A stretch of DNA of 64,000 nucleotides, taken from positions 99,866 to 163,865 of the forward strand of contig NZ_JAOSZE010000024.1 in NCBI RefSeq assembly GCF_025630775.1, in the 5' to 3' direction. This document shows, piece after piece, positions 49,994 through 58,827 of the stretch (position 1 is its first letter; each line of letters begins with the position of its first letter). This DNA is from Actinoplanes sp. KI2 (GTDB lineage Bacteria > Actinomycetota > Actinomycetes > Mycobacteriales > Micromonosporaceae). The position numbers and the translations under genes are program-made. Under the pieces are notes generated by a model. The model was not told where the DNA came from. It saw nothing but the letters and a program-made list of their open reading frames with translations, and did no database searches.

Positions 49994-51724
49994 TCAGCTG
50001 ACCGAGATGCGGTCCAGATCCGGCGCGTACGCCGAGGGATTGGCGAAGGTCAGGGTGTTGGCGCCGGCGGCGAATGCCACGGTCACGGTGACGCTCGCCG
50101 GCGTTGACCAACTGGCGCCGCTCACCGGCACCTCGATGGCGCCGCCACCGTTGACGCTGACCGAGAACGTCCGGGTGCCGTCCACCTCGTAGGTGATGGT
50201 GAGCTCGTGGTTGCCGGCGGCGGCGACCGTCACGTTCTTGACGGTCTCGTAGTTGGCGGCGCCGTTGCCGATGAACCGCACCTTCGCCCCGCCGGAGCAG
50301 GTCGCGCAGGCGGCGACGGTGACCGCGCCGGCCAGCGTGTTGCCGGTCGCCTCGGCCTCGACGGTGACCGCGCCAGGGTTCGAAGGCACCGCGCGGATCA
50401 GCCGGGTCTCGCCGGGCCGCAGTGTGGCGCTGTACGAGCCGGTGACCGTGCCCTGGCTCGATCCGGACCAGAGATCGGTGACGGTCGCGGAGCCGGCGAA
50501 GCCCACCTGCGACCAGTTCACGCTCACCGTGGCAGAACCGCTCGTAGCCGTATTGAAAAGGGCCACGGCGTACGAGCCGTCGGCCTCGCGCTTGGCGAAC
50601 ACCTGCTTGGTGCCGCTGTTGACGATGCGCTTGGCGGCCACGCCGTCCTGGTCGACGGCGATCAGCCGGTCGTTGGTGAGCATCGCCTTGTCGGTGCTGT
50701 CGAGATGGGTCAGATCGGCGCCGAGCAGGAGCGGCGAGGCGGCCATCGCCCAGAGGGTGAACTGGCTGCGGCGCTGGTCGGCGGTGAGCCCGATCTGGTC
50801 GCCGTTGCCGATCTCGAGGGAGTCCAGGTCGTTCCAGCCGCCCGGGCCGGCCCACGGCTGCCAGGACGCGGCCGATGCGAACCGCGCGACGACGTGCGGC
50901 CAGTCGGTGATCGGGTAACCGCTGCCGTTGGGCCCGGGGCCGCAGTAGCACTCGACGTCGCCCTGGGTGCGCCAACTGTTCGCGGACTGCCGCCAGGTGG
51001 CCGCGTCGGCGATGGCGAGGTTGTTGGACAGCGCGTAGTTGATCGGCCGGCCGGTGGCTCGCAGCGCGGTCGCCCACGCCTGCACGTCCGGGATGTCCTG
51101 GCTGCCGACACCGTCGATCTTCAGGTAGTCGACGCCCCAGGAGGCGAACTGAGCGGCCCACGAGTTGACGAACTCCTGGGCGCCCGCCCTGCCGTAGTCA
51201 ATGCCGTACATGTGCTTGCAGTTGTAGTTCTTCTCGCTGACGGAGGTGTCGGCAATGTCGGCGGCGTGGTGCGATGTGCCGGCGATCGGCGTGTTCCGGG
51301 TGACCGCGTTCTGGGCGATGCCGGGCGTGACGTAGAGGCCGAATTTCAGGCCATCGTTGTGCACGTGGTCGGCGAGCGTCTTCATGCCGCCCGGGAATTT
51401 CGCGGTGTCCACGACCCAGCGGCCGTTGCCGTCCACGACCGGGCCGTTGCTGTCGCACTTCATCCAGAAGTCGTCGAGGTTCACGTACACGAAGCCGTGC
51501 GCGGCGAGCCCGCTGCTCCTGAGCGCGTCGGCCTGGGCCTCGATGACGGCCGCCGTCGGGGAACGCCGGACGAAGCTCCAGCTGCTCCACCCCATCGCGG
51601 GCCGGATCGACAGCCCGTTGTCGGACGCGGCGGCCGGGCGCGCCGAGTCGACGGCCGCGACCGCCAGGCCCGCCGTCGCCCCGAGCGTCACCGCGACCGC
51701 CCTGACCCACTGAGGACGCTTCAT
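49994..51724 (-). CDS. Secreted GH27 alpha-galactosidase with CBM35-like module
   Basis: A 576-residue exported enzyme. Signal peptide to about 33; GH27 barrel PAMGWSSWSFV, YVNLDDFW, nucleophile D in DYLKIDG, ITDWPHVV, and GGWNDLDSLEIGNG. A C-terminal beta domain follows to about 445, then a CBM6/35-like module (VEAEATGNTLAGAVTVA, GGAKVRFIGNGAANYE) almost the same as that of the GH29-like protein. Releases galactose from polymers. Its promoter matches that of the ABC operon and carries the same operator. Confidence 0.9.
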   Translation of the reverse strand: MKRPQWVRAVAVTLGATAGLAVAAVDSARPAAASDNGLSIRPAMGWSSWSFVRRSPTAAVIEAQADALRSSGLAAHGFVYVNLDDFWMKCDSNGPVVDGNGRWVVDTAKFPGGMKTLADHVHNDGLKFGLYVTPGIAQNAVTRNTPIAGTSHHAADIADTSVSEKNYNCKHMYGIDYGRAGAQEFVNSWAAQFASWGVDYLKIDGVGSQDIPDVQAWATALRATGRPINYALSNNLAIADAATWRQSANSWRTQGDVECYCGPGPNGSGYPITDWPHVVARFASAASWQPWAGPGGWNDLDSLEIGNGDQIGLTADQRRSQFTLWAMAASPLLLGADLTHLDSTDKAMLTNDRLIAVDQDGVAAKRIVNSGTKQVFAKREADGSYAVALFNTATSGSATVSVNWSQVGFAGSATVTDLWSGSSQGTVTGSYSATLRPGETRLIRAVPSNPGAVTVEAEATGNTLAGAVTVAACATCSGGAKVRFIGNGAANYETVKNVTVAAAGNHELTITYEVDGTRTFSVSVNGGGAIEVPVSGASWSTPASVTVTVAFAAGANTLTFANPSAYAPDLDRISVS

Positions 51725-51749
51725 GGCTTCTCCTCGCCCCGGCGGCGCA

Positions 51750-51763
51750 TGAACGCGCGTTCT
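51750..51763. promoter_or_regulatory. LacI-type operator O3 (TGAACGCGCGTTCT)
   Basis: Identical to O1. It lies 15 bp downstream of the -10 box TAGGTT (51779-51784), itself 18 bp from TTGACC (51803-51808) on the minus strand, upstream of the GH27 gene. Confidence 0.75.
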
Positions 51764-51903
51764 TCTGGGGTGATGGCGAACCTACAGCTACGCCCGAAGC
51801 AGGGTCAACAGACTGACAAGTATCTATATCTATCAGCAAACTTCCAGATCCTAGGTAGATGGACGAGTCAGACTGACAGCCGAGCGACGATCAAGATGAT
51901 CCA

Positions 51904-51917
51904 TGTACGCGCGTTCG
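51904..51917. promoter_or_regulatory. LacI-type operator O4 (TGTACGCGCGTTCG)
   Basis: Resembles O2 with one further change, and is likewise preceded by ATGATCCATG. The downstream gene is the P450, 160 bp away; whether O4 controls it or serves DNA looping with O3 is open. Confidence 0.6.
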
Positions 51918-52076
51918 ACGACGCCACGTGTCCCGCACCGACTCCTGCGCCCCTCCCCCGCGTCGAGGCCGACGGGTCGAGGGACATATATCACTGCGAG
52001 TGTTGCCGTGACTCCGCTGCGGTTACCGTGGCGAGGGCATAAATCCATGCATCTCGATCAGCAATCAGGAGTGCGG

Positions 52077-53279
52077 ATGACGACGCCAGCCGTGGACCTG
52101 CCGTTTCTCGACATCACGGCCCCCGACTTCCGCTTCGACTCGCCGGTGGTCGCCGCCGCACGCGAAGCCGGCTGGTGCGCCATGACGCCGATGGGCCTCA
52201 TCGTGCTGCGGTACGCCGAGATGCAGCAACTGCTGCGCGACCCACGGCTGGCGCAGAGCGGCGAACGCTACCTCCAGCTCATGGGCATCTCTGACGGGCC
52301 GCTGTACGACTGGTTCGTACCGATGATCCTGCACCGGCGCGGAGCGGACCACCTGCGGCTGCGTCGGCTGGTCAGCAAGGCGTTCGCGCCGCGCATGATC
52401 GAAGGCCTGCGCCCCTTCATGCGCGACGTCGCCACTGAACTGACCGGGGCGCTCGCCGAGCGCGACGAGTGCGAATTCATGGCGGATTTCGCCGACCCGA
52501 TGCCGGTACGGGTGATGTCCGCGCTGCTCGGCGTCCCGGCAGCGGACTACGACCTGTTCCGGCGCTGGTCCACCGATGTCGGGCTGGTGTTCAGCTTCCA
52601 CCTGCCGCAGGTGCGCGCTCGGGTCGAGGAGGCCGTGGTGGGGCTGCACGCGTATGTGGACTCGCTGATCGAGCAACGCCGTGTCGATCCGCGCGAGGAT
52701 CTGCTGTCGGCTCTCATCGCCGCCGAGGAAAGCGGAGACCACCTGAGTACGGAAGATCTGCGCAACCTCGCGGTGACCCTCGTGTTCGCCGGGCACGACA
52801 CCACACGCAACCAGCTCGGCCTGACCCTTTCGACGTTCGCCGCCCATCCCGATCAGTGGCGGCTGCTCGGCACCCGTCCGGAACTCGTGCCGCAGGCGGT
52901 GGAGGAGGTCATGCGCTGGGCTCCGTCGGTACCCACCAACTTCCGATTCGCCGTCGAGGACCTCGACGTGCAAGGCGTCCACATCCCCACCGGAACCTTC
53001 GTGATGCTCGGGACGCAGGCGACCAGCCGCGACCCTCGCGTCCTCAGCGACGGCGACCGTTTCGACATCACCGTCCCGCGGGAGACACCGCACCTGACCT
53101 TCGGCGGTGGCCCGCACTTCTGCGTCGGGGCCGCGACCGCCCGCGCCGAGATCGCCGAATCACTCATCGCGCTGACCGACCGGCTGGGGCCGCCCTCGAT
53201 CACCGGCACCGTGCCATGGCGGCCACCGACCGCGCTCTACGGGCCGGAGAGCCTGCCCCTGAGGTTCGCCCGCCGCTGA
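52077..53279 (+). CDS. Cytochrome P450
   Basis: A 400-residue soluble bacterial P450. The I-helix is VFAGHDTTRNQLG, the ExxR is EEVMRW, and the haem-Cys loop is FGGGPHFCVGAATARAE. Monooxygenase of unknown substrate. AGGAG before ATG 52077 fixes the start even though the frame opens at 51903. No ferredoxin gene is nearby. Confidence 0.9.
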   Translation: MTTPAVDLPFLDITAPDFRFDSPVVAAAREAGWCAMTPMGLIVLRYAEMQQLLRDPRLAQSGERYLQLMGISDGPLYDWFVPMILHRRGADHLRLRRLVSKAFAPRMIEGLRPFMRDVATELTGALAERDECEFMADFADPMPVRVMSALLGVPAADYDLFRRWSTDVGLVFSFHLPQVRARVEEAVVGLHAYVDSLIEQRRVDPREDLLSALIAAEESGDHLSTEDLRNLAVTLVFAGHDTTRNQLGLTLSTFAAHPDQWRLLGTRPELVPQAVEEVMRWAPSVPTNFRFAVEDLDVQGVHIPTGTFVMLGTQATSRDPRVLSDGDRFDITVPRETPHLTFGGGPHFCVGAATARAEIAESLIALTDRLGPPSITGTVPWRPPTALYGPESLPLRFARR

Positions 53280-53401
53280 CCGCGAACGGAAGTCCGTCGC
53301 CGAATGAGCCGCGCGGGAAACGCCGGCGGTCACCGCCACCTCCGCAGCGCACGGCATTGCTCTGATCAGGGACAAGGCACCCAAGGGACGGAGCGGGCGC
53401 G

Positions 53402-53641
53402 TCAGTCGGTGGGTTCCTCGTCGACGCTCAGCGGGGAGGCGCCGGGCTCGGCGATCAGGGCGATCGCCTCGTTCAACTCGTCCTCGGCGTACTCACCCTC
53501 GGGCAGCCGGTCGAGCACGGCCATGTCGCCGGAGGGCAACTCCGCGGCGACCGCCCGGCGATGGATCTCGTCCCGGTCGATCCGCTCCTGCCCGGCATAA
53601 AGCTCGTCGACCAGTTCGGAAAGAGCCTGCGTAGTCGCCAT
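53402..53641 (-). CDS. Small acidic hypothetical, 79 aa
   Basis: TQALSELVDELYAGQERIDR then IHRRAVAAELPSGDMAVLDR is a helical pattern I associate with short conserved actinomycete proteins. The tail is acidic. GGAGGGG precedes the ATG. It lies between a P450 and phosphoketolase debris; function unknown. Confidence 0.6.
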   Translation of the reverse strand: MATTQALSELVDELYAGQERIDRDEIHRRAVAAELPSGDMAVLDRLPEGEYAEDELNEAIALIAEPGASPLSVDEEPTD

Positions 53642-53731
53642 GATCCCCTCCTCCAACCGGAAAGAAACGCTCGTCGACATGCTCGCCGAAGTTGCTGTGC
53701 TGACCGAACTCGGTACCCGGCCAACCGCCCT

Positions 53732-54020
53732 TCATGCCGGAGTGGCCCGGGCGCAAATGTGCTCGGACAGCACCTCGATGACGCGGCCGCGGGGGCCGGC
53801 CTTTTCGTCGTACGGTCCGATCTCGGCCTGCCAGTCGCGGTCGGTCACGTCGAGGATGTCCTGCAGCCGGTTGCTGGTCAGCTCGTCCGGGGCGAAGGTC
53901 AGGAAGCTGGTCCGGTTCGCGTCCACGACCTCGCGCAGCCAACCGCCCAATATCCGGGTGGCTTCGTGCTGGGTGCCGCCGGGCGCCGGGACGTCCACAC
54001 CGTACCGGCGCCAGCCTCGC
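53732..54020 (-). pseudogene. Middle fragment of a phosphoketolase gene
   Basis: Reads VDVPAPGGTQHEATRILGGW, FAPDELTSNRLQDI and GRVIEVLSEHIC, the segment around residues 400-500 of xylulose/fructose-6-phosphate phosphoketolases (family pattern FGPDETASNRL and VVEQLSEH). The frame ends at 53732 shortly after LSEH. Sequence upstream of 54020 in this frame is Arg-rich and unrelated. Not functional. Confidence 0.75.
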
Positions 54021-54061
54021 CGTCTCGGTTTCGCCGGCGATGGCCGGGGAATGCGCCCGGC

Positions 54062-54949
54062 ATGGCGAGTGTCGGGGTCGTCGTGATCACGCACCAGCGG
54101 CGCGACGAGGCGCTGACGGCCGTGAAACGGCTGCTCGCGTTGCCCGAGCAGCCGCCGGTCGTGCTGGTCGACAACGGTTCGACCGACGGCACCGCGGACG
54201 CCGTACGGAAGCTGTTCCCGCAGGTTGACGTGGTAGCGCTGGCGAACAACCTGGGTGCGGTCGGCCGCAACATCGGCGTCGGCCGGCTACGGACGCCCTA
54301 CGTCGCGTTCTGCGACGACGACACCTGGTGGGAGCCGGACAGCCTCGCCATGGCCGCGCGGGCGCTCGACGCCTGCCCACGCTTGGCCGTGGTGAACGCC
54401 CGCATCATGGTCGAGCCCGGCGGCCAGGACGACCCGATCGTGGCCGAACTGCGCGACTCCTCGGTGCCCCGGCCGGACTGGCTGCCGGGTCCCGCGCTGG
54501 GTAGCTTCCTGGCCGGCGCGTCGATGGTGCGATGCTCGGCGTTCCTGCGGGCCGGCGGGTTCAGCAAGCGGCTGTGGCTCGGCGGCGAGGAGGAACTGCT
54601 CGCCACGGACCTGCTCACTGCCGGGTGGGAGCTGTGCTACCTGCCGGACGCCGTCGTGCACCACCACGCCTCCCGTACGCGAGACGCCGCCTTACGGCGC
54701 CGGGTCGGCCTGCGCAACACGCTCTGGTTCACCTGGTTACGCCGCCCGATCGGGCCGGCTCTACGGCGTACGGTGTTCCTCGCCCGAAGTGTGCCGCGCG
54801 ACCGGGTCTCGGCCTTCGCCGCCTGGGACGCGATCCGCGGCCTGCCCTGGGTCGTGGCTGAACGCCGACCGCGCCCAGCCCGGGTGGAGGCCCGCCTCGC
54901 CTGCTTGGACGCCGCTCAACGAGCCTCCCGCGCACGCCGCTACGTCTGA
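54062..54949 (+). CDS. Family 2 glycosyltransferase
   Basis: A 295-residue GT2 enzyme: VGVVVITHQRRDEAL, VLVDNGSTDGTADAV, FCDDDTWWEPDS with the DxD-type metal site, and GGEEELLATDLLTAGWEL. C-terminal helices carry basic residues that could hug the membrane. Sugar donor and acceptor unknown. ATG 54062 lies within the phosphoketolase fragment region. Confidence 0.85.
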   Translation: MASVGVVVITHQRRDEALTAVKRLLALPEQPPVVLVDNGSTDGTADAVRKLFPQVDVVALANNLGAVGRNIGVGRLRTPYVAFCDDDTWWEPDSLAMAARALDACPRLAVVNARIMVEPGGQDDPIVAELRDSSVPRPDWLPGPALGSFLAGASMVRCSAFLRAGGFSKRLWLGGEEELLATDLLTAGWELCYLPDAVVHHHASRTRDAALRRRVGLRNTLWFTWLRRPIGPALRRTVFLARSVPRDRVSAFAAWDAIRGLPWVVAERRPRPARVEARLACLDAAQRASRARRYV

Positions 54950-55063
54950 TCGACTCGCACGCCGGTCACCGGCCTCGAGCGCGACGATCCCGCCGTGCAG
55001 GATGACCGACCGAGCCGGAAGCCGGTTCCCGGCCGGCGTGAGAACCACACCGGATCGGTGGCG

Positions 55064-55894
55064 TCAGCCGGCGCGGCGGCGTTCCTCCGCGATCCGGTGC
55101 GGCACCCGCACCAACCGCAGGCACGCCACCAGCCCGACCCCGCCGACGACATTGCCGACAACCGAGAACGCCAGCGCGCCCAGCCAGTCCAGGTAGCCGA
55201 ACGGCGCCCCGGCGATCAGCGCGGCGAACATCAGGATCGAGTCGAGCACGCAGTGGAACAGCTGGCCGCCCGCCAGCAGCGCGCCGAACAACAGCGCGGG
55301 CACCAGCCGTACGCCCAGGCTCTCCGTCGCGTGCTGCATCCGGGTCATCAGCGTGATCACCATGCCGGCCAGCACGGCGAGGCAGAACGAACGCAGATTG
55401 ACTCCAAGGTCGGCGTAATTCGCACCGGCCCGCACCGCGGTCGGGTGCAGCTCGGGGAAGGCCCGCATGATCAGCCAGGCGACTACCCAGCCGCCCGCCA
55501 GATTGCCCAACAGGGTCACCGCCCACAGCCGGGCCAGCCCGCCGAGCGAGCCGTGCCGGGCGGCCACCGCGGCGACCGGCACCAGGAAGTTCTCGGTGAA
55601 CAGCTCACTGCGGGCCAGCACCAGCGCGACAAAACCGATACTGAACGCGAGCCCGGCCAGCACCGTCGATCCGGTGGCGCGGTGCACGATCAAATAGGCC
55701 AGCACGCCCGTGCCGATGTCGATCCCACCCACCAGACCGGTGACGGTCAGGCTGGACCACGGCCGCGCCAGGCGCGTGGACCCTTCGTCGACCAGCAGGC
55801 CGAACGCTTCCTCCAGCTCATGCTCGGGTTGGACCGGTGGCTGACTGATCCCGGATCCCTGTCTTCCCGTGCTGCCGCCGATGGAGGGACTCAT
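55064..55894 (-). CDS. Formate/nitrite transporter (FNT) family channel
   Basis: A 276-residue protein with six membrane segments. SELFTENFLVPVAAV and LLGNLAGGWVVAWLIM are the FNT repeats with the characteristic loop and helix breaks; WSSLTVTGLVGGIDIGTGVL matches the first helix. It exchanges small monocarboxylates or nitrite. The N-terminal tail is polar and probably cytosolic. Confidence 0.85.
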   Translation of the reverse strand: MSPSIGGSTGRQGSGISQPPVQPEHELEEAFGLLVDEGSTRLARPWSSLTVTGLVGGIDIGTGVLAYLIVHRATGSTVLAGLAFSIGFVALVLARSELFTENFLVPVAAVAARHGSLGGLARLWAVTLLGNLAGGWVVAWLIMRAFPELHPTAVRAGANYADLGVNLRSFCLAVLAGMVITLMTRMQHATESLGVRLVPALLFGALLAGGQLFHCVLDSILMFAALIAGAPFGYLDWLGALAFSVVGNVVGGVGLVACLRLVRVPHRIAEERRRAG

Positions 55895-56299
55895 CCGCGC
55901 CGACTACCCGCAACGAGCGGCGCTACTCCCCCGGGTTCGCGATTGCTCGGGAAGCTGCCGTGGCGGAGCAGCACCATGGGGGACAGTCCACACCGGCATC
56001 GGTACCTCTTTCCGGTTTCCGGTGAATCGGCCACGGGTTGCAGGCTCGCCGACGGCGCCTACGCGGCGGCTCCGGCACGGCGATGTCGAAGGGCTGACCC
56101 GGATGGCGGCTCGCAGGCGCCGAGCCGAGTCGGTGTAGCCAAGCGCGGTGACCTGCCGACCGGTCGAGCCGGGCGGCCACGTCGGCATCGCCGGCGTCCA
56201 TGCCGAGAAGGATGTGCACCCGGCGCCCCTCGAGAACCGCTGAACGCGCCCGGGCGACATGCCGAGATGACACGGAAGGGCGACGGCCCGGACCCGATG
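55895..56299. other. 405-bp stretch without a clear gene
   Basis: Several overlapping frames are open on the minus strand (one starts RARSAVLEGRRVHILLGMDA) but none keeps a consistent pattern. Possibly a decayed gene. No strong repeat or hairpin seen. Confidence 0.4.
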
Positions 56300-57658
56300 T
56301 CAGACGATGAGCAGACCCAGTGACCTTGCGGCGACCGCCAGTCGCCGCACGGCCTGCTCCATCGGCATCACCGGAATCGGGGGCGACAGAACGGTGTCCT
56401 CCGGGAAACGGCTTGCGTGGCCCGGAGCGGGCGGCAGCATCGGATAGCGGCGGGCGACCAGGCTATCCACTCTTCCGCAGCCACGGGCGAAGCCGGCCAC
56501 CGACCGCCAGTGCGACAAGGTAGCCGTATCGTCGTTGAGCGTCCCGGGTGGCTCCGGCAGGACACTGATCCGCTCGAACGGCTCACTTCCTGCCAGCCAC
56601 AACTCGGCGGCTTGGGTGGCCGAACGCGACGACGACTCGCACCAGTAGGGCACCATCCCGCCGGCGATGATCCGCCAGGGGTCGGCCATCCGACCGGTCC
56701 CGACAACGCAATGCTGCGCGCCGGTCCTCGGGCGCAGCCAGCGTCGGAGGACGTCGGCGACGCCGGCGCTCAACGCCTGCGAATCGCGGTAGAGCACCCG
56801 ACAACTGACCCCGCCGGCCACCTCGACGACCTCGCACAGCTCCGGTCCCAGCGCCGGATCCCCGCTGGTCTCCGCGTACCGCCGCGGCGCCGTGCCGACC
56901 GGGTCCGGCCACTCGTCGACGCCGATGGCGCACAACAGCCGCCGGAATCCGGCCTCGCCGGTCGAGTAACAGTCCGCCTTCCAGCCGCCGGTCGGGGTGC
57001 CGATCTGGAAGCTGTGCCCCGGCGACCCGTCCAGCACCGGCCAGGTACGCACATCGCGGACGAGCACGGCGGCGCCATTCGGCGCGAGCCGGGAACGCAG
57101 GAACGACCGATAGGCCACAGGCAAGGTCCGCCACTGCACGTGCAGCGAGACCGTTGCCCCGCACAATGGACCACGCAGCACCGGGTCGTGCACCTGCCGT
57201 ACCGTCACGTCGGGATTACGGGCCACCAAGCGCTCCGCCAGCTTGCTGCCCCAGTCCATGGCGCCGGGCCAGTTGCCCGGCGAGCCGCCGGGCCACGGCG
57301 CGGTGATCGTGAACGACGTCGGCAGCCAAGCCGCGCCGCAGCCGGCCGCAAGGTGCACCGCGGCCCCGTGCGGCGAGCCGAGAGCGACGGCCGGGTAGAT
57401 GCGCTGGCGGTAGTGTTCCACGATCCATGCGGCGACGGCCGCCGCGTCCACGTCGTCGATCTGCCCCGCCGGCACGGCTTCCGCCACCGCCTCCGAGGTA
57501 AGCGCCAGGCGGCGGCGTTCCTCGGACAGCTCACCGAACCGGCCGAGCACCGGAACACGCAGCAGCCCGCCGCCACGGCGCTGCGCCGGCGGAACCGCCA
57601 CCGCCAGCAGCGTGCGGCCGACGCTGTCCGCGCACATCACTTCGCCCGGATATCTCAT
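56300..57658 (-). CDS. Conserved hypothetical, 452 aa
   Basis: No family recognised. Alternating hydrophobic strands (FGELSEERRRLALTSEAV, VAYRSFLRSRLAPNGAAVLV, GGWKADCYSTGEAGFRRLL) and many Trp/Cys suggest a soluble folded protein. No signal peptide, helix-turn-helix or nucleotide-binding loop. Its start overlaps the stop of the 57945 gene as ATGA, so the two are one operon. Confidence 0.65.
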   Translation of the reverse strand: MRYPGEVMCADSVGRTLLAVAVPPAQRRGGGLLRVPVLGRFGELSEERRRLALTSEAVAEAVPAGQIDDVDAAAVAAWIVEHYRQRIYPAVALGSPHGAAVHLAAGCGAAWLPTSFTITAPWPGGSPGNWPGAMDWGSKLAERLVARNPDVTVRQVHDPVLRGPLCGATVSLHVQWRTLPVAYRSFLRSRLAPNGAAVLVRDVRTWPVLDGSPGHSFQIGTPTGGWKADCYSTGEAGFRRLLCAIGVDEWPDPVGTAPRRYAETSGDPALGPELCEVVEVAGGVSCRVLYRDSQALSAGVADVLRRWLRPRTGAQHCVVGTGRMADPWRIIAGGMVPYWCESSSRSATQAAELWLAGSEPFERISVLPEPPGTLNDDTATLSHWRSVAGFARGCGRVDSLVARRYPMLPPAPGHASRFPEDTVLSPPIPVMPMEQAVRRLAVAARSLGLLIV

Positions 57659-57945
57659 CGGCGACGCTCGGCCGGTTCCGGGTCCCCGCCGGCGTGCGGC
57701 TCGGCGGTCGAGCGGTCCGGCGAGGTGCGGTCTGCGTCGATCTGCGCCGCAGTCAGCGGTTCTCCGCTGCGGTCCTCGATTGCTTTGAATTGGTCATTGA
57801 GCGCGGTGAAGCCGTCGCTGGTGGTGCGCAGAATCGGCGCCAACGTCGAGCCACGCACCCGCCGGCGCAACGGACCCGGACCACCGGACGCGGTCCCCGG
57901 CCCGATGATCACCGGCGCCCGTACCCCGTCTGCCTGCTCGACCAT
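57655..57945 (-). CDS. Small hypothetical coupled to the 452-aa gene
   Basis: A 96-residue protein: VRAPVIIGPGTASGGPG, LAPILRTTSDGFTALNDQFK, then a charged tail. ATG 57945 preferred. Unknown function; conserved position with the next gene is suggested by the ATGA overlap. Confidence 0.55.
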   Translation of the reverse strand: MVEQADGVRAPVIIGPGTASGGPGPLRRRVRGSTLAPILRTTSDGFTALNDQFKAIEDRSGEPLTAAQIDADRTSPDRSTAEPHAGGDPEPAERRR

Positions 57946-58291
57946 TGGCCACCGCCTTCCCCGAGCAAGCGGTCGTCTTCCCCGCGCATCGACCCGCAAA
58001 CATGTGGTTCCCGGCACTGACGTCGCTGCAGCCGGGACGACGGTTTTAAGGCGCACCGCCGGGAATGCGCGGCAGCAGGCTGCTGCCGTCGCCGGAGTGC
58101 AGACGCTGCTGGAAGACCGGCGGACTTCCGAGTTGCTTCGCAGGTGGGCCGGTCGACCTCCCGGGTGATCAGCGCGTCGCGTCGCCGGCCCGGCGCTCCC
58201 CCGGAACGCCGGTCACCGTCTGCAGCGAAGCTCGATCGAGGAAGCGCGCCTGGCGGGGGTAGATCGCAGCGCGGTGGGTAGTCGGGATCCC

Positions 58292-58567
58292 ATGAGCGAA
58301 GAGACCGATGGCGTGTGGCGCGACGAGAGCTCGCTGCCGTTGTCCGAGTTGACCAAGGCGATGGCGTCGTACTCGCAGGATGGGCAGGTCGACGACCTGA
58401 CCGGCGAGGATGCCGGTGCCGAGGACGAATACGGTCACGGCGCACGGGCGAGGCCCAGCGACGGCGACTCGGCGGTTGGTGACCCGGAGGCGACCTCCGC
58501 GGAGGGGCGGGGACTGCGGCCCTCACCCGACGGTGCGTCCCCGTACGGCCGGACCGGACCGAACTGA
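58292..58567 (+). CDS. Small acidic hypothetical protein
   Basis: A 91-residue low-complexity acidic product (LPLSELTKAMASYSQDGQVD, then LTGEDAGAEDEYGHG). Probably disordered. No family recognised. Two in-frame ATG codons are possible; 58292 is the downstream one. Confidence 0.4.
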   Translation: MSEETDGVWRDESSLPLSELTKAMASYSQDGQVDDLTGEDAGAEDEYGHGARARPSDGDSAVGDPEATSAEGRGLRPSPDGASPYGRTGPN

Positions 58568-58641
58568 AGCCCCGCGGCGAGTCGGGCCGGGCGCCCATCC
58601 CGGACCGGCTGGACGACGACGAGTATCCGCGCAGCGCCGAC

Positions 58642-58760
58642 TGACCAGGTCCAGTTCGCGACCTCGGGCAGGCCGGCGCCGTGTTCGCGGGTCCAGGTGC
58701 GGGCGGTCAGCCGGGCGGCGGCCATGTCCTGGCGCAGGCCGGCGGCGCGGGCGCCAGTCC
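58642..58760 (-). pseudogene. C-terminal fragment of a phosphoketolase gene
   Basis: Reads LRQDMAAARLTARTWTREHG then AGLPEVANWTW, which matches the extreme C-terminus of actinomycete phosphoketolases (helix, THG/REHGED, DWTWP). Flanking sequence is unrelated. It lies to the right of the middle fragment at 53.7 kb, the reverse of the order expected for one minus-strand gene, so rearrangement has occurred. Confidence 0.6.
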
Positions 58761-58827
58761 GGGCACACGCGGCATTCCTGCCGCGCCGGCCCCGGCGGGG
58801 CATGGCCCGGAGGTCAGCGGCGCTGGT

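Noticed and set aside
50207..52042. 611-residue plus-strand frame opposite the GH27 gene
   Set aside because: Shadow frame; composition biased and no domain.
55904..56273. Two minus-strand frames of 116-118 codons
   Set aside because: Neither shows a consistent coding pattern, ribosome site or recognisable motif.
58618..58640. Possible gadB fragment (DEYPRSAD)
   Set aside because: A 24-nt near match to gadB at 29671, but flanking codons do not agree; chance cannot be excluded.
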